Positions 56,651-64,000 of a stretch of DNA of 64,000 nt are shown in pieces. Under the pieces are notes generated by a model. That model was not told the DNA's origin. It ran no database searches and worked only from the letters and a program-made list of their open reading frames with translations. Origin of the DNA: Curvibacter gracilis ATCC BAA-807 (GTDB lineage Bacteria > Pseudomonadota > Gammaproteobacteria > Burkholderiales > Burkholderiaceae_C). How positions within the stretch are numbered: the first letter of the stretch is position 1; every line of letters begins with the position of its first letter. The DNA lies in NCBI RefSeq assembly GCF_000518645.1, contig NZ_JADZ01000013.1, positions 1 to 64,000 on the forward strand. Reading direction: 5' to 3'. The position numbers and the translations under genes are program-made.

Positions 56651-59217
56651 GCCAGTTGCTCGAGCAGGCGCTCGGCTTTGGTCTTGAGCGCCCCGGTGGC
56701 TTCGGCGATCACTTCCTCCACCAAGGCCCGGGCACCGTCGGCGTCACCGATGGCATTGAACTCTTCGGCCAGCGCCAGCTTGGTGGCCAGCGGGTCTTCC
56801 GGGTGGATGTCGAGTTCGTCATCGTCATCTTCCAGCTCCAGCGTCGGTTCCACCTGGGGTGCAGGTTCGGAGATCTCCGGCAGGGGCTCGGGCAGCGGGG
56901 TGACCTGGGTCGGCTCCGCGGGCTTTTCGAGTTCCATCGACAGCGAATCGAGGTCGAACTCGATCATGCCCGAGTCACTCGGCGCTGCAGCGACCTCGGG
57001 TGCGGCCGGGGTCAGACGTGCGGGCTCGGTGGCATTGCTGCTGGGGAAGTCGAGGTCCTCCGTCAGGTCGATGCTGATGTCATCTGACGTCGGCGCTGGT
57101 GCTTCTTGCGGCTCGAGAACGGCGGCAGGGGGCTCCAGGTCCAGGTTCAGGTCACCAAACGGATCGTCCGAGGGCAGGGGGGCTGGCGCCGGTTGGGAGG
57201 GCAGGTCGTCCAGCGGCAGGTCCAGGTCGAGGTCCAGATCCAGGTCTGCGCTGGGCGGCTGGGTCGGGGCCGAGAACGGCACGGAGGCTGGACCCTCCCG
57301 AGGGGCGGGGGCTTCCGCCAGGGCACCATCGGCGTACAGCGGGTTGGTGGGGTCCAGCTCACGGCCCAGTTCGCGGATGCGATCCCATTCGGGTGCCTTG
57401 CCCTGGGTGAGCTTGAAGGCCTCCAGCGCAGTGGCATTGACCGCCACCACATCACGCCGCTTGGCATAGATTTCGACCAGCTTGGCGTGGATGGCTACGC
57501 GGCTGGGGTTGATCTTGAGGGCTTCCTTGAGGATCTCTTCGGCTTGCAGGTCCCGTCCATAGGCCAGGTAGACATCGGCTTCGGCCACGGGATCGACGTC
57601 GCCGGCATCCAACTGGCTGGGCGAGTAAGCCATGGACGAGGAGCCATTGGTCGAATCGTTGGTGTCGACACGCTGACCGCCGCTGGCTCCGAAGAAGGAG
57701 TCGGGCTGCAGCTTGCTTTCCAGGAAGGAGCTGTCCACGTGGTTGGCACGCCGACGCTTGACGAACCGGTAGGCCACCAGGCCGGCCAGCAAGGCCAGGA
57801 TGCCACCGCCGGCGGCAGGAATCAGTGGATCGTCGCCCAGGAAGCTGAGCAGACCGGCTTCTTCTTCAGGCGCCGGCACCACTGGAGGGGCTGCCGGTTT
57901 GGGCGGCGCTGGAGGCGGCTTGGGGGCCTCGGGGGCGGGCGGCGGTGGCGGCACGGGCGCTGCGGCGGGTGCGGCGACGGCGGGTGCCTCTGTAGCGGGC
58001 TTGGCGTCAGCAGCGGGTGCGGGTGCGGGTGCAGGTGCAGGTGCAGGTGCAGGTGCAGGTGCAGGTGCAGGTGCAGGTGCAGGTGCAGGTGCAGCGGTGC
58101 TGAGTTTGTTGAGGTCTGCCAGGTTCTTGTTCAGCTCTGCCGTCCGTTCGGCCTGGGCCTTGGCTTGCTTTTCTTCGGCAATCTTTTGCTCGGCTGCCAC
58201 GTCGCCCTTCTTGGCGTCCAACGCACCCTTGGACAGGGTGAGCTTGTCGGGCGCTGGGGCTGCCGGCTTCTTTTCTTCGACCTGGGTCTGGACCTGGCCA
58301 CTGGCGCTGCGGTCGGCGGCGGCCACTTTGACGTGCGGGGCCTGGTCTGCCAGCTTGCGGCGGAAATCGTTGAAGTCGCGGCTCTGGGCCTGGATGATCT
58401 GTCGTGCTTCGGCTGCTGGCACCGCTTCGGCACTGGCGCTGTCCGGCAGGGCCAGCACGGCTCCCGCCTTGATGCGGTTCACGTTGCCACGCAAAAAGGC
58501 GTCAGGGTTGGCCCGCATCAGGGCCACCAGCATCTGGTCGAGCGATACCTGGGGCTGTTTGATGCTGGCGGCGATGCGTCCTGCGGTGTCGCCCTGCTTC
58601 ACGGTCAGGGTGTCTGCGGAGGGCGACGGCGCAGAAGCGGCCTTGGTGGCCACGGCAGGCGCCACCGGGCGGCTGGGGGCGGGTTGCGCAGTGGCTGGTG
58701 GGGGTGCCAGCACCACAGGCGGTGCCGATCGAGTCGGTGGCGACACGGGCGAGGCCTGCGCCGGGTTGATCGGGCTGGCTTGAGCCTGGCGCGCCGCGGG
58801 GGGATCAAACAGCAGGGTGTAGTCGCGCACGATGCGACCCGATGCCCAGTTGGCCTCCAGAATCAGGTCCAGAAAGGGGTCGTTGATGACGCGGTCGCTC
58901 TTGATCTGCAAAAAGGCACGCCCATCGGCGCGGCGCACCACATCGATGTTCATGCCCGAGATGGCGGGGTTGTACTCAAAGCCGGCCGCTCTGAAGGCCG
59001 ATGAATTGGCCGGGGTGGCCTTGAGGCTGTCGAATTCGGCGCTGGTGATATCGGGCAGTTCAATGTCGGCACGCAAGGGCTCGCCCAGGGCGGATTGAAC
59101 CGTCAGCTTGCCCAGCGTCAGTGCCTGGGCGTCAACGCTCCACAGGCCGGCCGAGCAGACCAGCAGCGCGGCCAGGGCCGTGCATTGCCAACGATTCTTG
59201 CTTGCGGGGTTCTTCAT
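56647..59217 (-). CDS. fimV: FimV/HubP-family polar organiser protein
   Basis: This is an 856-residue inner-membrane protein with peptidoglycan-binding function, needed for type IV pilus assembly, twitching and polar localisation in relatives. A signal peptide (LAALLVCSAGLWSVDAQA) precedes the conserved FimV N-terminal domain (LTLGKLTVQSALGEPLRADI). A LysM domain lies at about 200-258, an Ala-Pro repeat at about 375-401, one membrane segment at about 465-485, and an acidic cytoplasmic part ending in the FimV C-terminal domain (LAEEFNAIGDADGARALVEE). ATG 59217 heads the signal peptide; 59244 is an alternative. Confidence 0.93.
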   Translation of the reverse strand: MKNPASKNRWQCTALAALLVCSAGLWSVDAQALTLGKLTVQSALGEPLRADIELPDITSAEFDSLKATPANSSAFRAAGFEYNPAISGMNIDVVRRADGRAFLQIKSDRVINDPFLDLILEANWASGRIVRDYTLLFDPPAARQAQASPINPAQASPVSPPTRSAPPVVLAPPPATAQPAPSRPVAPAVATKAASAPSPSADTLTVKQGDTAGRIAASIKQPQVSLDQMLVALMRANPDAFLRGNVNRIKAGAVLALPDSASAEAVPAAEARQIIQAQSRDFNDFRRKLADQAPHVKVAAADRSASGQVQTQVEEKKPAAPAPDKLTLSKGALDAKKGDVAAEQKIAEEKQAKAQAERTAELNKNLADLNKLSTAAPAPAPAPAPAPAPAPAPAPAPAPAPAADAKPATEAPAVAAPAAAPVPPPPPAPEAPKPPPAPPKPAAPPVVPAPEEEAGLLSFLGDDPLIPAAGGGILALLAGLVAYRFVKRRRANHVDSSFLESKLQPDSFFGASGGQRVDTNDSTNGSSSMAYSPSQLDAGDVDPVAEADVYLAYGRDLQAEEILKEALKINPSRVAIHAKLVEIYAKRRDVVAVNATALEAFKLTQGKAPEWDRIRELGRELDPTNPLYADGALAEAPAPREGPASVPFSAPTQPPSADLDLDLDLDLPLDDLPSQPAPAPLPSDDPFGDLNLDLEPPAAVLEPQEAPAPTSDDISIDLTEDLDFPSSNATEPARLTPAAPEVAAAPSDSGMIEFDLDSLSMELEKPAEPTQVTPLPEPLPEISEPAPQVEPTLELEDDDDELDIHPEDPLATKLALAEEFNAIGDADGARALVEEVIAEATGALKTKAERLLEQLA
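58015..58092 (-). repeat. Hexanucleotide tandem repeat in fimV
   Basis: Thirteen copies of RGGTGC on the + strand (three GGGTGC, ten AGGTGC) encode thirteen Ala-Pro pairs on the minus strand. The ten AGGTGC units are identical. Six-base units keep the frame, so copy number could vary without loss of function. Confidence 0.95.
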
Positions 59218-59378
59218 GCCTTGGTGCTCGGGAGCAGGTTGCATGGCAAATCTTTTTTCAACATTTGTAACTTGTCCCGAACTCAAATAGTGAAAAAGCA
59301 CCATAGCATCAAGGCCTTATGCTGACAAGCTGACGTGCCGTGGAAGCTTGCGGCACGCTTTGAGGTCTGCAGAACGAG

Positions 59379-59414
59379 CCGTCCGGACGTTGCCAATTGA
59401 CAACGTCCGGACGG
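59379..59414. repeat. Perfect 14-bp inverted repeat between asd and fimV
   Basis: CCGTCCGGACGTTG and its exact complement flank an 8-base loop, 28 bases after the asd stop. Each arm contains the palindrome CGTCCGGACG. No T tract follows in either direction. It may be a factor-assisted terminator or mRNA-stabilising hairpin of asd, or a pair of operator sites for fimV. Confidence 0.7.
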
Positions 59415-59441
59415 TTGCGTTTAGTTACCTTTGTAAATGAA

Positions 59442-60578
59442 TCACGCGTCCAGCAGGATGCGCAGCATGCGGCGCAGCGGCTCTGCAGCACCCCACAGCA
59501 GCTGGTCGCCGATGGTGAAGGCGCCCACGTATTCCGGCCCCATGGCGAGCTTGCGCACGCGGCCCACGGGAATCGTCAGGGTACCGGTCACGGCCACCGG
59601 GGTCAGGTCCTTGATGGTGGCTTCACGGGTGTTGGGGACCACCTTGGCCCAGGGGTTGTCGGCGGCGATCATGGCTTCGATGTCGGCCACGGGCACGTCC
59701 TTCTTGAGCTTGAAGGTCAGGGCCTGGCTGTGGCAGCGCATGGCGCCCACGCGCACGCAGAAACCGTCGACCGGGATGGCGGGGGCGTTGAAGCCTTCGC
59801 CGATGCCCAGGATCTTGTTGGTCTCGGCCATGCCCTTCCATTCTTCGCGGCTGACGCCGTTGCCCAGGTCCTTGTCGATCCAGGGGATCAGGCTGCCGCC
59901 CAGGGGTACGCCGAAGTTGGCGGTTTCAGCTTCGCTGAGGCTGCGCTGCTTGGCGATGACCTTGCGGTCGATTTCCAGGATGGCGCTCTTGGGGTCGTCC
60001 AGCAGGTTGCGCACTTCGGCGTTCAGGGTGCCGAACTGGGTCAGCAGCTCACGCATGTGCTGAGCGCCGCCGCCCGATGCGGCTTGGTAGGTCTGGGTGG
60101 ACATCCATTCGACCAGGCCTGCCTTGTACAGCGCGCCCACACCCATCAGCATGCAGCTGACGGTGCAGTTGCCGCCCACCCAGTTGTTGCCGCCCTTGGC
60201 GAGCGCGCTCTGGATCACGGGCAGGTTCACCGGGTCCAGGATGATGACGGCATCGTCCTTCATGCGCAGCGTGGAGGCTGCGTCGATCCAGTGGCCGTTC
60301 CAGCCGGCTGCACGCAGCTTGGGGAACACTTCGGTGGTGTAGTCGCCGCCTTGGGCGGTGATGATGATGTCGCAGCGCTTGAGGGCTGCGATGTCGTAGG
60401 CGTCCTGCAGAACGGTTTCGTTCTTGGCTTGCGCGGGGGCCTTGCCACCGGCATTCGACGTCGAGAAGAAAACGGGTTCGATCAGGCCGAAGTCACCTTC
60501 AGCCGTCATGCGGTCGATCAGCACCGAGCCGACCATGCCGCGCCAACCCACCAAACCTACAAGATTACCTACCTTCAT
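59442..60578 (-). CDS. asd: Aspartate-semialdehyde dehydrogenase
   Basis: This 378-residue enzyme makes aspartate semialdehyde for lysine, threonine, methionine and peptidoglycan synthesis. Catalytic Cys138 is in [12 protein letters not shown], and the NADP loop is [14 protein letters not shown]. The acid/base His is in [14 protein letters not shown] 60578 has AAAGGG upstream; a GTG just before it is in frame. It sits between leuB and fimV, as in related genomes. Confidence 0.97.
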   Translation of the reverse strand: MKVGNLVGLVGWRGMVGSVLIDRMTAEGDFGLIEPVFFSTSNAGGKAPAQAKNETVLQDAYDIAALKRCDIIITAQGGDYTTEVFPKLRAAGWNGHWIDAASTLRMKDDAVIILDPVNLPVIQSALAKGGNNWVGGNCTVSCMLMGVGALYKAGLVEWMSTQTYQAASGGGAQHMRELLTQFGTLNAEVRNLLDDPKSAILEIDRKVIAKQRSLSEAETANFGVPLGGSLIPWIDKDLGNGVSREEWKGMAETNKILGIGEGFNAPAIPVDGFCVRVGAMRCHSQALTFKLKKDVPVADIEAMIAADNPWAKVVPNTREATIKDLTPVAVTGTLTIPVGRVRKLAMGPEYVGAFTIGDQLLWGAAEPLRRMLRILLDA

Positions 60579-60613
60579 CACATTGCCCTTTCAGAAAAAT
60601 GAAATCTTCTTCA

Positions 60614-60634
60614 CCCCGGCTCGTCGGGCCGGGG
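60614..60634 (-). terminator. GC-rich hairpin between leuB and asd
   Basis: CCCCGGC/GCCGGGG with a 7-base loop lies 26 bp after the leuB stop. The following sequence is only loosely T-rich, so it may attenuate rather than stop transcription into asd. Confidence 0.4.
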
Positions 60635-60659
60635 AGGGCGTGACGAACCGGGCTACTGC

Positions 60660-61748
60660 TTAGCCTTTAATGGTCGTCTTGGTAATGGCGGCCACCACGG
60701 CATCACCCATCTCGCGGGTGCTGACCTTGGTGGTGCCTTCCGAGTAGATGTCAACGGTTCTGAGGCCAGCAGCCAGCACCGATTGCACCGCGGACTCGAT
60801 TCGGTCGGCGGCTTCGGCTTGGTTGAGGGAGAAGCGGAGCATCATGGCAGCGGACAGTATTGTAGCCAAAGGATTGGCGATGCCCTTGCCCGCGATGTCG
60901 GGGGCGCTGCCGTGGCTGGGTTCGTACAGGCCCTGGTTGCTCGAATTCAGGCTGGCCGAGGGCAGCATGCCGATGGAGCCGGTCAGCATGGCCGCTTCGT
61001 CGGACAGGATGTCGCCGAACATGTTGCCGGTCACCACCACGTCGAATTTCTTTGGGGCCTTGACCAGTTGCATGGCCGCGTTGTCGACGTACATGTGGTC
61101 GAGCTCCACGTCGGGGTATTGCTGGCCCACCTCGATCATGATGTCCTTCCAGAACTGGAAGGTCTCGAGCACATTGGCCTTGTCCACGCTGGTCACTCGC
61201 TTGCTGCGCTTGCGTGCCGCCTGGAAGGCCACGTGGGCGATGCGTTCCACTTCAGGGCGCGAGTAGCGCATGGTGTCGAAGGCTTCTTCGGCGCCGGGGA
61301 AGTGGCCGTCCACCGCCGTGCGGCGGCCCCGGGGTTGACCGAAGTAGATGTCGCCCGTCAGCTCACGGATGATCAGGATGTCCAGGCCGGCGATCAGCTC
61401 GGGCTTGAGGCTGGAGGCGCCCACGAGCTGCTCGTAGCAGATGGCAGGGCGGAAGTTGGCAAACAGGCCCAGGTTCTTGCGCAGGCCCAGAATGGCCTGC
61501 TCCGGGCGCAGCGGGCGGTCGAGCTTGTCGTATTTCCAGTCGCCCACGGCGCCGAACAGGATGGCATCGGCCTCTTTGGCCAGCTTCAGGGTCGATTCGG
61601 GCAGCGGGTGGCCGTGGGCCTCGTAGGCGGCGCCGCCCACCAGGGCAGTTTCGGTTTCGAATTTCAGGTCGAGAACGTTCAGGACCTTGACGGCCTCGGC
61701 GACGATTTCGGTGCCAATGCCGTCACCCGGCAGGATTGCGATTTTCAT
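60660..61748 (-). CDS. leuB: 3-isopropylmalate dehydrogenase
   Basis: This 362-residue NAD-dependent enzyme performs the third step of leucine synthesis. [18 protein letters not shown] starts the protein; [14 protein letters not shown], Lys/Asp of the substrate site in VDKANVLE, and [19 protein letters not shown] with [14 protein letters not shown] are canonical. It follows leuD with 65 bp between. Confidence 0.98.
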   Translation of the reverse strand: MKIAILPGDGIGTEIVAEAVKVLNVLDLKFETETALVGGAAYEAHGHPLPESTLKLAKEADAILFGAVGDWKYDKLDRPLRPEQAILGLRKNLGLFANFRPAICYEQLVGASSLKPELIAGLDILIIRELTGDIYFGQPRGRRTAVDGHFPGAEEAFDTMRYSRPEVERIAHVAFQAARKRSKRVTSVDKANVLETFQFWKDIMIEVGQQYPDVELDHMYVDNAAMQLVKAPKKFDVVVTGNMFGDILSDEAAMLTGSIGMLPSASLNSSNQGLYEPSHGSAPDIAGKGIANPLATILSAAMMLRFSLNQAEAADRIESAVQSVLAAGLRTVDIYSEGTTKVSTREMGDAVVAAITKTTIKG

Positions 61749-61813
61749 GGGATGGATCAGGGTGAGGCCGACCTGGGTCGGCCTGGGTTGAATTCGTTAA
61801 GTGAAGCGGGCGA

Positions 61814-62464
61814 TCAGCCGACCATGGTCTGGGCCAGCCAGGGCTTCTGGGCCAGGCGCTCGGCCTCGAAGAGCTTGATCTTGTCGGCGTGACGCAGGGT
61901 CAGGCCGATGTCGTCCAGGCCGTTGAGCAGGCAGTACTTGCGGAAGGCATTGACCTCGAACGGGATCTCTTCGCCTTGCGGACGCACGATGACCTGGCGT
62001 TCCAGGTCGATGGTGAGCTGGTAGCCCGGGAAGGCCAGTACTTCATCGAACAGTTGCGCCACGGTGCTTTCGGGCAGCACGATGGGCAGCAGGCCGTTCT
62101 TGAAGCAGTTGTTGAAGAAGATGTCGGCAAAGCTGGGCGCGATGATGGCGCGAAAGCCGAACTGGTCCAGTGCCCAGGGCGCGTGCTCGCGCGAGGAGCC
62201 GCAGCCGAAGTTCTTGCGAGCCAACAGCACCGAGGCGCCAGCATAGCGCGGCTGGTTCAGCACGAAGTCGGGGTTGGGCTTGCGGCTGGCCGGGTCCTGG
62301 CCGGGCTCGCCGTGGTCCAGGTAACGCCATTCGTCAAACAGATTGGGGCCGAAGCCGGTCTTGCGGATCGACTTCAGGAACTGCTTGGGAATGATCGCGT
62401 CGGTGTCGACGTTCTCGCGGTCCATCGGGGCCACGATGCCCTTGTGTACGGTGAATTTTTGCAT
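61814..62464 (-). CDS. leuD: 3-isopropylmalate dehydratase small subunit
   Basis: This 216-residue swivel subunit pairs with LeuC. The start [33 protein letters not shown], and the loop [14 protein letters not shown] are diagnostic. It lies downstream of leuC, separated only by the small entericidin gene. Confidence 0.98.
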   Translation of the reverse strand: MQKFTVHKGIVAPMDRENVDTDAIIPKQFLKSIRKTGFGPNLFDEWRYLDHGEPGQDPASRKPNPDFVLNQPRYAGASVLLARKNFGCGSSREHAPWALDQFGFRAIIAPSFADIFFNNCFKNGLLPIVLPESTVAQLFDEVLAFPGYQLTIDLERQVIVRPQGEEIPFEVNAFRKYCLLNGLDDIGLTLRHADKIKLFEAERLAQKPWLAQTMVG

Positions 62465-62485
62465 GATGAGTCAGGGCCTTGTGGC

Positions 62486-62614
62486 TTATTTCTTGGCCGC
62501 GTTTTCGATCGCCGAGCCGGCTTTCTGGACGTCTTCGCCCAGGCCCTTGACGGTGTTGCAGCCCATCAGGGCGACCAGGGCGGACAGGGTCAGGAAGGTG
62601 GTGATGCGGTTCAT
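62486..62614 (-). CDS. ecn: Entericidin-like small lipoprotein
   Basis: This 42-residue protein has a lipoprotein signal (TTFLTLSALVALMGC) with the acylated Cys at about 19 and a short helical tail GLGEDVQKAGSAIENAAKK, the entericidin A/B pattern. An AAGGAG site lies upstream of ATG 62614. It is placed between leuC and leuD, an arrangement seen repeatedly in Burkholderiales. Its role there is unknown; E. coli homologues form a bacteriolytic pair. Confidence 0.88.
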   Translation of the reverse strand: MNRITTFLTLSALVALMGCNTVKGLGEDVQKAGSAIENAAKK

Positions 62615-62634
62615 GGCAAGGTTCTCCTTCTGGG

Positions 62635-64000
62635 TCAGGCGAATTGGCGGATGTCGACGAAGTGGCCGTGCACGGCAGCGGCCGCGGCCATGGCCGGGCT
62701 CACCAGGTGGGTGCGGCCCCCGGCGCCTTGGCGGCCTTCGAAATTGCGGTTGCTGGTGGAGGCGCAGCGCTCGCCGGGCTCCAGGCGGTCGGCGTTCATG
62801 GCCAGGCACATGGAGCAACCGGGTTCGCGCCATTCAAAGCCGGCGGCCTTGAAGATCTGATCCAGGCCTTCGCGCTCGGCCTGTTCCTTCACCAGGCCGG
62901 AGCCCGGCACCACCATGGCCACCTTGATGTTCTTGGCCACTTTCTGGCCCAGCTTCTTGACCACGGCAGCGGCTTCGCGCATGTCTTCGATGCGGCTGTT
63001 GGTGCACGAGCCGATGAACACCTTGTCGACAAAGATGTCGTTGATCGGCTTGCCGGGCTCCAGCGCCATGTAGGTCAGGGCGCGCTCGATGGCGCCGCGC
63101 TTGTTGGCGTCTTTTTCCTTGTCGGGGTCGGGGATGCGGGCGTCCACGCCGAGCACCATTTCGGGCGAGGTGCCCCAGGTGACCTGCGGCACGATCTGGG
63201 CGGCGTCCAGTTCGACCACGGCGTCGAATTGGGCGTCAGCGTCGGAGTGCAGGGTCTTCCAGTAGGTGATGGCGTGTTCCAGCTCGACGCCCGAGGGCGC
63301 CAGCGGGCGTCCCTTGACGTATTCGATGGTCTTGTCGTCCACCGCCACCAGGCCCGCGCGTGCGCCGGCTTCGATGGCCATGTTGCACACGGTCATGCGG
63401 CCTTCCATGGACAGGGCGCGGATGGCCGAACCGGCAAACTCGATGGTGTAGCCGGTGCCGCCTGCCGTGCCGATCTTGCCGATGATGGCCAGCACGATGT
63501 CCTTGGCGGTGACGCCCTTGGCCACGTTGCCTTCCACCTTGATCAGCAGGTTCTTGGCCTTCTTGGCCAGCAGGGTCTGGGTGGCCATCACGTGTTCGAC
63601 TTCGCTGGTGCCGATGCCGTGGGCGAGCGCACCGAAGGCGCCATGGGTGGAGGTGTGCGAATCACCGCAGACCACGGTCATGCCCGGCAGGGTGGCGCCG
63701 TTTTCGGGGCCGATCACGTGCACGATGCCCTGGCGCTTGGACATGAAGGGGAAGAAGGCCGCAGCGCCAAATTCCTTGATGTTGCTGTCCAGCGTCGTGA
63801 TCTGCTCTTTGCTGATCGGGTCGGTGATGCCGTCGTAGCCCAGTTCCCAGCCGGTGGTGGGGGTGTTGTGGTCGGCCGTGGCCACGATGGAGCTCACGCG
63901 CCAGACCTTGCGGCCGGCCTCGCGCAGGCCTTCAAAGGCTTGCGGGCTGGTCACTTCGTGCACCAGGTGGCGGTCGATGTAGAGCACGGCGGTGCCGTCT
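62635..64000 (-). CDS. leuC: 3-isopropylmalate dehydratase large subunit (5' end cut by window)
   Basis: 455 codons are visible, and the N-terminal ~20 residues lie beyond the window. This aconitase-family subunit isomerises isopropylmalate. The iron-sulfur cysteines are in [12 protein letters not shown] and [31 protein letters not shown] and [20 protein letters not shown] are canonical. The gene is the first visible one of the leftward leu operon; any leu leader control would be upstream, out of view. Confidence 0.98.
   Translation of the reverse strand, partial: DGTAVLYIDRHLVHEVTSPQAFEGLREAGRKVWRVSSIVATADHNTPTTGWELGYDGITDPISKEQITTLDSNIKEFGAAAFFPFMSKRQGIVHVIGPENGATLPGMTVVCGDSHTSTHGAFGALAHGIGTSEVEHVMATQTLLAKKAKNLLIKVEGNVAKGVTAKDIVLAIIGKIGTAGGTGYTIEFAGSAIRALSMEGRMTVCNMAIEAGARAGLVAVDDKTIEYVKGRPLAPSGVELEHAITYWKTLHSDADAQFDAVVELDAAQIVPQVTWGTSPEMVLGVDARIPDPDKEKDANKRGAIERALTYMALEPGKPINDIFVDKVFIGSCTNSRIEDMREAAAVVKKLGQKVAKNIKVAMVVPGSGLVKEQAEREGLDQIFKAAGFEWREPGCSMCLAMNADRLEPGERCASTSNRNFEGRQGAGGRTHLVSPAMAAAAAVHGHFVDIRQFA

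Noticed and set aside
57106-59004. 632-codon frame antisense to fimV
   Set aside because: It is Gly/Arg/Cys-rich low complexity opposite the FimV Ala-Pro and acidic regions; not a protein.

Overview
The window is GC-rich (roughly 65% by eye) chromosomal DNA. It most resembles a Burkholderiales betaproteobacterium, probably Comamonadaceae or a close relative. The basis is gene order rather than any marker gene: the runs rne/rluC, maf-yceD-rpmF-plsX-fabHDG-acpP-fabF-rpoE-rseA-rseB-mucD, lepA-lepB-DUF4845-rnc-era-recO-pdxJ-acpS-nagZ, and leuC-ecn-leuD-leuB-asd-fimV-truA-trpF-trpB-trpA-accD are typical of that group. No rRNA, tRNA, IS element, integrase or CRISPR array was seen.

Region 1 (1-10311) is an accessory type VI secretion (T6SS) effector island, all on the + strand. 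It holds a VgrG spike, a PAAR tip, a DUF4123 adaptor, a small conserved protein, a predicted VRR-NUC nuclease effector, and two tandem DUF3396-type immunity genes, the second broken by a frameshift. Behind these lie rearranged remains of further modules: a chimeric protein joining the small conserved protein to an effector-like tail, a small membrane protein, the tail of a second beta-propeller-like gene overlapping a truncated third immunity gene, and an intact beta-propeller-like gene. A LprI-like secreted protein closes the island. It reads as an effector/immunity locus that grew by duplication and is partly decaying.

Region 2 (10468-19089) holds unlinked single genes: a degenerate BLUF photoreceptor-like protein, DNA polymerase IV, an ECH1-like dienoyl-CoA isomerase/hydratase, an Aer-like PAS-MCP receptor, a prolyl-hydroxylase-like oxygenase overlapping queF, an alpha-carbonic anhydrase with a hairpin over its ribosome-binding site, and yaaA.

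Region 3 (19295-38602) runs from RNase E and, divergently, RluC with a HAD phosphatase, a Rieske protein and an S49 peptidase, through rsmI-like/maf, into the yceD-rpmF-fatty acid synthesis cluster and the sigma-E envelope-stress operon rpoE-rseA-rseB-mucD.

Region 4 (38603-49832) starts with a 500-bp gene-free stretch carrying DnaA-box-like sites and a strong intrinsic terminator. It continues with lepA-lepB-DUF4845-rnc-era-recO-pdxJ-acpS-nagZ, linking protein export, RNA processing, repair, cofactor synthesis and peptidoglycan recycling. A receiver-GGDEF diguanylate cyclase and lysS follow on the other strand.

Region 5 (50058-64000) holds a YggT protein, a ChrA transporter and accD. A long leftward series follows: leucine synthesis (leuC, cut by the window end, then leuD and leuB), asd, the pilus/polarity protein FimV, truA, and trpF-trpB-trpA feeding into accD.
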